A stretch of 34,416 nt of DNA, taken from the NCBI RefSeq assembly GCF_000151315.2, contig NW_011887293.1, positions 322,252-356,667 of the forward strand. The letters run 5' to 3'. Below are positions 21,877 to 30,923 of the stretch, piece by piece (positions within the stretch are counted from its first letter, which is position 1; each line of letters opens with the position of its first letter). Source of the DNA: Capsaspora owczarzaki ATCC 30864. Taxonomy: Eukaryota > Opisthokonta > Filasterea. The notes beneath the pieces were generated by a model. That model saw only the letters and a list, made by a program, of their open reading frames with translations, made no database searches and was not told the origin of the DNA. Both the position numbers and the translations under genes were made by a program.

Positions 21877-24361
21877 GCAGCAGTCGCAGCTTCACGAGTT
21901 ACTTCAGCACCAACATTTCCTCCAACTGTCCAACCACGCCAGCCTGAACACACCACCCCAACCGCTCCCGTTACCACAGGTAGCCGACGTTGATGCCTAC
22001 TCAGTCAAGGACATTACTGTCGCCCTTGCGACACTTGACGCTGATGACCAGGACTGGCTGGCTCGGCTTGCGACCACTGGGCTCACCCAACAACTCCCCG
22101 TGTTGATCAAGGTCCTCCATCGAATGAAGGATCTGCAGCAACAAAACACGACGCTGCAGCGACAGCTCCAGGCGTCACTCCGCGCTCAGGCTTCTGGCCA
22201 GCTCCTTTCGCCTGGAATGCACAGTGTAGCGTCCTGGTCGTCGTCTGCTGGAAACCACACGCACCCTCAATTGTCTGGGCGGCCACACACAAGCACCTCC
22301 AACCATTCCCTCCTTTCGCCACATCTCGTCGCGTCGCCGCGGCCAGCCCAGTCTCCCCGGCTGGCATTCGGGTTTAATTCGAACAGCTCTCCAATGCTTG
22401 ACGCCATGTACCATGCCGACGAGGCAACGCCACACTCTGCGGGCAGCTCTGTCACCATTCCTTCAGCAGGTTCTTCCACATTGGTGCCTACTTTTGCTCC
22501 CGAGTCTGGTGTGTCTGCCTCATCTGTCGCAGCCGGTTCTCTGCTCGCCAATAATGCTCCTGTCATGTCAGGAGCAGCAGTGCCTGGCATGCCTTCCACA
22601 ATGGAACTGGGCAATGCAAAGTTGGCTCTGCTCCCAGGACCTCATCAAATCTCCGAACCTGCTGCGATCAAGATGGAGGACGCGCCCTCGTCGTCAATGT
22701 CCACCCCAAATGCGCTTGACAAAAAGTTGGTTAGTTCAAAGACACAACCCATGTCGTCAGCTTCCCCGACCGCAACTGACGCCAAACCGGCGGCGGCGTC
22801 GGGTAAAAAGCCATCCCAGAAATCAACGGCTACTCCTCCTCCTCCTCCTCCTCCTCCTCCTCGTCCCTCTACTCCTCCCCCGCCTCCGTCGGCTGAGACG
22901 TCCGCCGATGCATCAAAGCGCGGGCGTGGACGACCCAAAAAGTCCGACGCGGCTGCTGTCTCGACGCTCGACTTGGTCGCGAACGACCCCACCGTTCCGC
23001 CGCCGCAGTTGATCCGCTCCCTCTTGCCCGCGCTTCCAAAGTGGCGTGGAACGGCCTCAATAGCACCTGGAGTCGACGCCATCTACCGCTTGATTGACCG
23101 AAAGTCGGATCTCCATTGGGGCATGTCGAGCAACTGGGATGTGAGCAATCAACGCTCCCGCCGCCGGACAGAGCGCGTCGTCGTGGACTTTGACGACGCT
23201 TCAACGCTCATGGCGAGTGCTGCGGAGAGGAAGGTTCACTCGGCGTCAGAGCCACTCAGCGAGACGTACGGCGAGTGCACCATTGGGTCTGTGGCCCGCA
23301 TTTTGGACATGCTGGGCAATCTTTCTGCCTTTGTGCAGGAGAACTACCAAGGCCGGCTTGCCGTCCCGTACGATGCCAAGTTTGATCTCGGTCGCGACTC
23401 CAAGTTCCTCGACGTCGGGTCTGGGTTTGGCAAGGTCGTCTTTCATGCCAAGCTTGCGCGTCATGTTACCGAATCGGTGGGAATCGAATGCGTCTCGATG
23501 CGCCACAACATTGCCGACCACATTCGCCAAATGGCTGCCGCATGGGAGATTCCAGAGCTTTTGGTGGACGAAAACGCGCCCACCCCTCCTCCCCGCCGCA
23601 CCTTCACCAATCCCTCAACCCCGATCGGCTCGAAAGCCTCCAGCGCGGCGGCGTCTCCTGCGGCCGTTGCCACTGACATCCATACCCTGGATTCCAGTCA
23701 TCTGGAAGAAGGCCACCCGCCTCCCAATCTTTCCTTGCTAGAAAGCGACTCGGCCAGTGCGGTCGAGTCGACGCTTGATGGTACCCAAGGCGGTGGCGAG
23801 CCTCGTTCCAATGCGGGGGTTGCCGACACGCTGACAGCACAACCCATGGATGTCGACGCGTCAGCCTCCTCCGACAATGGGCACTCTCAAGCGGCGGGAA
23901 TGCAGCATCCTTCGGAGGACTCGGTCCCTTCGGCAGTCGCAACTCCCATGGAGATCGAGCCGAGTGCTGCTGCTGCAGCTGCTGCAGGCAGGGGCGGCAA
24001 GGCCAGGACGGTGAAAAGCTCAAAGCTGCCCCAGCCTGGTGTGAGGTCGCTGCTCGACACGAACGGCTTGCTCTTCTGGTTTGGAGACGCCACTCGCTAC
24101 GCCTCACTCGACTATACACACATTTACTGCTTTGACAAGGTGTTTTCACCCATGCTCTTGCAAGAGATGGCCAAAACGCTCAACCGCTCTGATTTCTACA
24201 TTTTGGTGAGCTATCATGCTCCGGAAGTGTGGTTTTCCCTTGGCCTGTTCAAGATCTTCCCTCTGGGTGTCTGCCCCATGAAATCTACTGGCAAGGAACA
24301 TTTCACGGCGTACATTTACCTGAATGTGGTAGCAGCCAAAGCAGCTCTTCTTCGTGGCTGA
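19550..24361 (+). CDS. DOT1-like histone methyltransferase with long low-complexity N-terminus
   Basis: Single open exon, 1603 residues. ATG 19550 is the first in-frame ATG. Residues 1-830 are low complexity: Ser tracts, Gly/Ser, His/Gln-rich (about 565-640), and poly-Gln (about 741-780). A short coiled-coil-like segment (DLQQQNTTLQRQLQASLRAQ, about 861-880), a Pro tract and an AT-hook (RGRGRPKK, about 1125) follow. The catalytic part starts near 1240: TYGECTIGSVARIL, then SAM motif I FLDVGSGFGK (about 1286), VGIECVSMRHNIA, and after a gap THIYCFDKVFSP and ILVSYHAPEVW. The order matches DOT1-type enzymes (YGE, D-GSG-G-V, G-E, F---FS), which methylate histone H3 Lys79. About 170 low-complexity residues split the Rossmann fold. 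In DOT1 the acceptor-strand motif is usually NN, here FD, so the exact substrate is uncertain. Another class I methyltransferase is possible. Confidence 0.72.
21771..21889 (+). repeat. CAG/CAA polyglutamine repeat
   Basis: About 40 Gln codons with rare Ser interruptions in the DOT1-like gene. The 5' part is mainly CAG and the 3' part (about 21834-21875) is a pure CAA run. The synonymous codon switch shows separate expansions. Length polymorphism between strains is likely. Confidence 0.9.
22834..22866 (+). repeat. (CCT)n polyproline-coding repeat
   Basis: About ten consecutive CCT codons encode a Pro run in the DOT1-like protein, just before its AT-hook. Confidence 0.85.
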
Positions 24362-24528
24362 TTGGATTTTTTATTTGTTTTTTTTTTTTTTGCTTTGAGC
24401 TGCTGTTGGCAAATGAGTGCCCCCTTCATTGAAGTTATCTTCGTCTTCCTTTGTCTTTCTTTTTTCTTGCACATTGCTATGTTATCTCGATAAAATTCGT
24501 GTTTGAACAAGATGGATTGATACATTTT
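24362..24528. other. Convergent 3' intergenic region
   Basis: Only 167 bases separate the stop of the DOT1-like gene (+) from the stop of the SET gene (-). TTTATTT at about 24370 reads AAATAAA on the minus strand and ATAAAA at about 24491 reads on the plus. Both could serve as polyadenylation signals, so the 3' UTRs may overlap. Confidence 0.5.
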
Positions 24529-26930
24529 TCATAACTCGTGTTGTGGCAGGTATACCACTTGCTGTACTTGCACTGCGGCGTCTTCGTCATAGAATGGTGC
24601 ATGGTCAGCGGGAGCGATTGTATCCGGCTCCATCCAGTCTCGGTGGGGGTTACCGTCCTCGGCCACAGATGCCTGGGGCTGCTCGAGCTCATCGAGTCGC
24701 TTGGTCAGCGCGTCGCGCACCGTGATGATGGTTGATTTTGCAGCAACTGCGTACGCAAACGATGAGAGGCATCGGTAGCACTCATGGTGTTGGAGGCCAT
24801 AGGTTCGAAGAGCGTCCTGTGAGAACAAAAGAAAGGTTTTGCGAACAAAGAGGAACAAACTACTTGTAAGTTCTGCAGATATTCTTTGCTCGTCAGGCAG
24901 GCACAAGCCACACGTACCATTTCAGCGTGTTGCACAGGACATGCTTCGTGAATTTGCTGCAGCAGGCGACGCAACATGCGACGCTCATGCGCAATTGAAA
25001 TTTCGCTGTTGGCATCTGGCGAGGCCGCTTTCTCGCGCTGCTCGAGAATGGCGAGCTCGTGTTCGTTGGCGACCATGACGCGCATCGCAAATTGCAAATC
25101 ATCGTCGATCGGTTCGTCGATAGACGGCCAGAGACGGAACTCGTACCAAGGACTGCGTCAAGAAGGCGCGGCAAGTGAAATGACATTGTCAGTAACATTG
25201 GGCAAGACGCCACGCCCACACTTGCCTGGAGAGGCCGCGACCCTCGAGAAGACGCAGCCGCCGCGGGTAATCAATGTCCTTTGATTCCCAACTCAAGCGA
25301 ATGGGATAGAAATCGAGATTCTCGGACATTTCAACAAACCCGTACAGGAGCAACAATACATGCGAAGACATTTCGTAGTCGATTGTAATCTGTTTTGACG
25401 GTCAAAGCCTGTTTTGTGAGCTCTCATTCGTTTTCGTTGTCCTCTCGCAACCCCCCCCCCTCAAAGAGATGGCATTCATAGGCAAACCTCCTCTCCAGCT
25501 TTCAAGCTCGTTTTCGTCCGGACGAGAATGTTTGGTCCACTGGCCACCACGACCGCATTCTGAGAGAACAAACCCATCCAGACAGTCAGTGAAAGGGATA
25601 CACAGGTCCACTGTCCAAGCATGTCGCAAGGATCGTCCGCTCCAAAGCAACGTACCGGTTCTCGGTGGTGATTGATCATGTCGACGATTGGCAACAGGGA
25701 CAGGCCATTCTTCTCGGACTCGTGCAGCCCGCGCGTTTGTGCAATAACGGCAGCCCATACAAAAGCCTCGATGGTAAAGTCCACGCCGACGAGATCACTT
25801 TCGTAGGTCTGATTGCGAGAACGTGAGTATGGAAGCGCGGCAGCGCGAAACACAATGCGATTTTGCTCGACGCATCTTACGTCGATAAAGGGAGTGATGA
25901 CGCTCTCGTACACAGCCTCGAGGTTGCGAATACGCTCCTCGCGCAATTCTAGCAATTCGGCAGCACGCAAAATGTGAATGAATCGCAAAACATGAACTGA
26001 CGCACACTCTCCGTACCTTTGACGTAAAGTTGCTCCACTGGCCACAGCTCGACATCATTCCACTCAAGCATGGATTCAATCGGATCAGGAAGCATTCGAA
26101 GCCAGGCACGCCAAGGCGAATCGGCACGGCTCCGCTCGTACATCAAGCCCAATGCCAACGCCGTCATTGGATCGATTGCGTTGTCGTGTTGTTCGTTGAA
26201 TTCATCAATCAACGATCGGAGAGCCGAGTCTATCATGGAGACAAGGTTCACAGCAGTCTCAGTCGATGCTCAGATGCTCAGAGAGTCCTCCGCTGCTGCT
26301 CACCGAAAGCTGGCACTCGGAATCTTGCACGCGGTGGCAAAGTCACGATCGCCTCGCCACGTCTAGCGGGAGCATTGAGCACGAGTCCCAGCCCCTTGTT
26401 ACCATATGTACGCAATTCAATCGCCGGATCCCCATCAGTCAATCCAATCCAATCAAGCCATCAAGCAATCAATCAAGAGCAATACACCTTCACACAATGC
26501 CAAACCAAAATTCCCCACAAATCACTCCGAATTCTACTCTCTTACCCTTGATTCGAACAGGAACTTGGCGGATGCGGACGTGTCTGTGGACGGTCGAATG
26601 TCGACGCGCGCCATTTCAATCTCAGCCCTGCGCGCCCAGCTCACGAGATCAATGATCCGCTGCACCTGTGCGGCTGTCCCCGACGCCGAAACGCAGCGAC
26701 GAGAAGGAGAAGGTTCCGGAAGTGAGTTTCATTGCGCGTTTGTTTGTCAAGGACGAGGCGAGCGACAAAGCGGATCATTGCGTGCGATTGGCATCAAACT
26801 CACTCCCGCCAACAAGCCGCCCTTCCTGTGCTTGGACGAACGAGACGCTTGGAAGCAAGAGCCAGTGGAGGACGAGTATGGCCGCGGCCAGTGCCGGAAC
26901 CGAGCGTCCTGGCTGTGGAGGGAATGCCAT
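24529..26930 (-). CDS. SETD3/LSMT-type SET-domain protein with signal peptide
   Basis: Ten exons: 26930-26804, 26673-26546, 26394-26304, 26229-26017, 25948-25881, 25808-25656, 25559-25488, 25389-25226, 25152-24918, 24816-24529. All phases close to 512 residues. Residues 1-36 are a strong signal-peptide candidate (AAAILVLHWLLLPSVSFVQA). The split SET domain follows: SRGLGLVLNAP....GEAIVTLPP (about 84), VDFTIEAFVWAAVIAQTR, then LLPIVDMINHH (the NH SAM-binding motif) and LKAGEEITIDYEMSS..LLLLYGFVE (catalytic Tyr, about 290-310). A helical C-terminal region (about 365-512) corresponds to the Rubisco-LSMT substrate-binding domain. Family members methylate non-histone Lys or His residues in cytosol, nucleus or plastid, so secretory entry is unexpected. 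The substrate is unknown. The exon 1 to 2 junction is the least certain; exon 8 uses a GC donor. Confidence 0.83.
25153..25225 (-). other. GC-AG intron in the SET gene
   Basis: A 73-nt intron beginning AG/GCAAGT, the known consensus for GC donors, and ending GACGCAG. Only this donor gives the phase (2) needed to continue into SPWYEFRLW. The nearby GTGTGG donor would shift the frame. Confidence 0.75.
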
Positions 26931-27151
26931 CCGAGCGACAGCCACGAATGAACGAAGAGTGAACAACGCAGCCCCCAAGCAAGAGCTCCGATCAAAAGGG
27001 GGGGGGCAGAGAGAAGAAGGTTGTGTTTGTGTGAAATGATAGAAAACTATATGGTGTTGACCAGAATAACATAATGACAACTGGCAAAAAGCAAAAAAAC
27101 CAACAACGAGCGCGAAACAATCCAATTTGACACCACCCCACCCTCAAGAAG
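26931..27151. other. Intergenic region between the SET gene and RAD7-like gene
   Basis: Two hundred and twenty-one bases lie between the SET gene start and the RAD7-like stop, both genes on the minus strand. The region must hold the SET gene promoter. It has a G run at 27000-27006 and no other recognisable motif. Confidence 0.5.
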
Positions 27152-30100
27152 TTATGCCTCGGAGACACCGCCGAGCTCGGCAATCTCGAACGGCGCGCCA
27201 ACAATGCGAAGCTGAGACGCGGGCTTGAGGCTCCGGATGCACTCGGTCAGGCGATTGCACCCGAATATTTCAATCCGCGACAACTGCTCGCACGATCGCA
27301 CAATCGCAGCAAAGCTCGGGTCGTCCATGGACCGACACCACGAAACATCCAGCACCTGCAGGTCTGTCAAGGCCTGCGCGCTGAAGGCGGTGGGCTCGGG
27401 GAGCGGATCCACAATGACGACGCCGGTGGTCGGGTTGCGCCGCACAGGCAGCTGCGCGTGGTGGAGACGTGTCGCTTCGATTGCTTGGTCGAACAACTCG
27501 CGGTCGTGTGCAATGCATGCAAATAGCGCCGGAGTAAGATTGTTGAGCGAGTTTAACGAGAGGACGCGCAATCGAGGGCAGTGCAGCACGAGCTGGCCGA
27601 CGCCCAGATCAGACAAGGTGCCACAGCGAGTGAGATTGATTTGCTTCAACTCGGGCGCGTGAGTGGCGATATTGGCAACGGTTTCGTTCGTCATGGCTGC
27701 CGCGCAATTGGCCGCAGATAGGCACCGAAGCGCGTGGCAGCGCGAGCCAATCATCATACCCGTCTCACGCCCAATGGCAAGCTCGTCAATGTACAGCTCT
27801 TCGAGGTGGGCGCCGATGGCCCCGAGCAACGGAATGACACCGCGATCGGTGACTGTGCACTGCGCCAACGACAGAGTTTTCAAATTTGCGAGACCGTGGA
27901 GGACAGAAAGCATGTCGTCGGTGATGGAGATGCAGCACTGCAGCGACAAATGCCGCAGCGAGGCAGACAGAGCGGCCATGTTGTCGCTCATCGTTTTGAT
28001 GAAGCGAGCACCCAAGTTGGCGGAAACCGAAATCTCGAGCCGCTCCAGCCGTGGATGGCTTTGGACAAGTCGAGCAAACGCGGCGTCTTTGACGAGGAAG
28101 CAGCCGTTCAATCGAATCGCATTCAGCAGGACGCACCTCTCGGACAAAAAGTCAAGAGCGGCGTCGGTGAGCCGGCCACAACAATCCAAGAGCAAGCTCA
28201 GCAAGCAGGGGCAATGCTCGGCGATGAGTCCAAACCCATCTGCATCCAGGCCTGGTGCGCAATCGAAAGGAAAGGCCGTACACAAAACACAAAACGACGA
28301 CAAGCAGACGACAAAAAAAGAGTCAGCAACCTTAAAAAAAAAACACGAAAAAGGAAGAAGCACTTTCGTATTGTTGTTGTTGTTGCTGTTTGTTGTCCAA
28401 CATACCAGAGCAATCGCCCAGCTTCAATTCCTCCAGCTCGGGTGTAAGGAACAAGGTCAACGTCGAATTGTTGAGCTTTCGGTGTCGGCAGATCACGGAG
28501 CGAATGTTGGCGAGGTGCGCGGGCGCAATCGGACCGAACGATTCAACTGAGTCGATATACTTGCAAATAACCTGCACAACAGTCACGAAAGAGGGGGGGG
28601 GCAAAACGGAAATGAGCCAACAAATCAGCCATAACAAGACACAAAAAGTCTCTCCTCCTCCTCCTCCTCTCCCTCCCTCCCTCTTTTCCTCGGCTTACAT
28701 TGACACAAAGTTGCTGCAGAGGAGGCACGGCGGTTTCCGTCCCGAGCACATTGATTTTGGTGGCGACACGACGACCGCGCTTCAAAGCCGACTCTGGCTG
28801 CTTTTCTGCAGGCTTGGGCGACGACGATGCAGATGCTCGCGTGCGTTCTGGAGGCACTGCATGCACCAGCTGGGTCTGCTAATGCTCATATTTTCTGGCG
28901 TCAAGCGACAGTGGCAAATGATGCAAATGGTGTGTCCGTCACGCGCCATATCGGCAACGAAATTGGAATCTCCGCGGAATTGCCAATCATTATCATCATC
29001 ATCGGAACTGGACGAGCTGCTGCTGCTGCCGTTTCTTTTTCGAGACTTGCGCTTTGGTGTGCCAGTGGAGCTTGCAGCCTGTTCCTTCCCTTTGCCTTTG
29101 CCTTTGTCTTTGTCTTTGCCACTCGGTTCACCGTTGGCGGCACCATTGCCATTCGCCGTGTCCATCGACTGAAGCGCGCTGGTAGCCGAGCGACCCAACA
29201 TTGGAGCAAGAAGCAGGCTGCCGTCTGGAGCAGTCGCCGTCTGCGCATTGAAAGAGGGTGCAGAGGAAGAGCTAGCAGCACTTTCGACCTGGGCATCAGC
29301 AGCGGCAGCATCAGTCGCCATTGCTGCCGTTGCTGTTGCCTGGGCTGCGGCAGTAGCGGCGGCAGCGGCTGCAGCGGCGGCCTCGTTTCCATTCCGTCGG
29401 CGATACCAGTCGGTCGGAACACGCGACCGAATACCTTGCTCTTCCAAGAAGGAAGTGAGCGCGCTGCGGGGACCACGAACATTCCGCCGCGCTGTCGCTG
29501 TCGGAGTGGGTGCCGCTCTGGAGGATGGCGGTGGAGCAAGCATGACAGTGTTGCTTCGCGGTGAGCCAGACTGTTGTGCCTGTGGTTCCGAAGGCGCAAA
29601 GTAACGCTGCACGACAGTACTGGCTGTAAGCGTTGCTGGGTTTGCTGATTGTTCTTCTGTCGCCGAGGATGATGAGCTACCATCTCCATCATCGGGTTGA
29701 GGAAGAGCGGGCGCTGCCTGCGACTGTGTTGGCTGCGTGTCTTGGAGACCAGTGGTCTCGGTTGGCCTTGATTCAGGTGCAGGAGCAGAAACTGCAGAAA
29801 CAGATGCAGGAGCGGGTGCGGAGGAGGACGAGGACGACTCTTGCGGCGGAGGCGGCATGGAGGACGACGATGCTGAGACAGCCGAATTGGGAGAACCTGC
29901 AAAGGATGCGGTTGTCCATGCCGCTCCCTGCTGTAGGCGAGACACGGAGCAGGCATGGCAGTACCATGCCGAGTCGTCGTCTGCCAGCTCGTTCTCGTCA
30001 ATGTCGAGGCAAACCGGGTGGAACGCACGAGGGCAGCCATCGCAGCACAAGAGCCGCCCTGTGCCACGGCACTCGGTGCAAAACTCGTCGTTCTGATCTC

Positions 30101-30257
30101 GAGCTCCATCGGCCGCCATCATGACCTCGGCGGGAGGTGGTGGTGCTTGGGCAGAGTTGCGCCGCGGGCTTGCTGCTGGTCGCTGTCGTCGGCCGCGACT
30201 TGAATCGCCGTCCGCGGGCACGCTCGCACTCTCGTCGCCATCCGCTTGAACATCCAT
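27152..30257 (-). CDS. RAD7-like LRR repair protein with N-terminal PHD finger
   Basis: Exons in order: 30257 to about 28790, a frame-changed part ending at 28699, then 28571-28406 and 28251-27152. Rad7 is the leucine-rich-repeat partner of the Rad16 ATPase in global-genome nucleotide excision repair and a cullin adaptor in yeast. From the start: a basic/acidic region; a PHD finger with C4HC3 spacing (Cys60, 63, 72, 75, His80, Cys83, 100, 103); about 300 low-complexity residues; a zinc-ribbon-like CIIC...CMQC; a Lys/Arg segment; the Rad7 signature QLCVNVICKYIDSVESFGPI....LNNSTLTLFL....LKLGDCS; then LRRs to the end (LTDAAL, ITDDML, LSDLGV, LQVLDVSWC). At about 940 residues it exceeds yeast Rad7 (565). 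The PHD addition is not a feature of yeast Rad7. An upstream ATG at 30436 (MPANKRTRRAAQTD) may add residues, because the frame before 30257 reads QAKRPR. The frame changes between 28875 and 28785. Confidence 0.85.
28403..28405 (-). other. Splice donor of the RAD7-like LRR intron
   Basis: GATTGCTCTG/GTATGT at 28405 starts a 154-nt intron (28405-28252) that ends CACCAG. It joins LGDCS to GLDADGFGLIAEHCP inside the first leucine-rich repeat, in phase 1. The T-rich 3' part stays open in frame and could be mistaken for exon. Confidence 0.8.
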
Positions 30258-30923
30258 GCGCGGCCGTTTGGCTTGGTGTGTCTGTCTGCGAGGTCGACCC
30301 GTCGCAGCAGCAGCAGGAGGAGCAGCACAAGAGCATCGGCGGCAGTCTCAATCTCGCCGCCATCTTCCTCTGCTGATGACGACGACGACGACGAGTCCGT
30401 CTGCGCCGCTCTCCTCGTCCGCTTGTTTGCTGGCATGATCGTCTTCAACTTGACTTGCTTGTTTCTTCGAGGAGTTCTTGTTCTAGTTATCAACACGCGA
30501 CAAAAAGACTGAACAAACCATAATTTTAGTGTGCGTTCATCTTTTTGCGTGTGTTCTCAGCAAAAGCCCGCGCAAAAAGGGAGAGTCGCGAGTGTCCGAG
30601 GCGACTCTCCCTTTTCGCGATCAATCCATCATTGCCATTCCCCCTCTCTTCTTCAACCCTCGACGTGCGCACAACTGTCGATCTGACCGAGTCGCGGAGA
30701 TTACCATGTTGTTTTTGCAAGCGTGTTGCGTGCTCGGTCGTGCAATTGTCTTGGCGGCTGCTCCACCTGTCCGCTCCTGCTCTGGTTTGATTGAGCGTAT
30801 GTTTCTCTCAGGATGCTGATCTTGTCTGTTTGGGGGAAGGTGAGGGGCGGGTTTGATCGACGATTGCTGAAAACACTCCAAACGAATAAAGCTCAGTCGT
30901 TCTTCTTCTTGTTCGCTTACCAC
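30258..30923. promoter_or_regulatory. Shared upstream region of the RAD7/RAD16 pair
   Basis: There are 666 bases between the two divergent start codons, or 487 if the RAD7-like gene begins at 30436. No other gene is visible. The centre holds a perfect 15-bp inverted repeat (30575-30615). A shared bidirectional promoter is inferred. Confidence 0.55.
30575..30615. promoter_or_regulatory. Perfect inverted repeat, 15-bp arms, 11-nt spacer
   Basis: AAAAGGGAGAGTCGC (30575-30589) is repeated inverted as GCGACTCTCCCTTTT (30601-30615). CGCG flanks both sides, so pairing can extend past a two-base bulge. The dyad lies between the divergent RAD7-like and RAD16-like genes, where a symmetric site could serve both directions. 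It could instead form an RNA hairpin in a leader. Confidence 0.65.
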
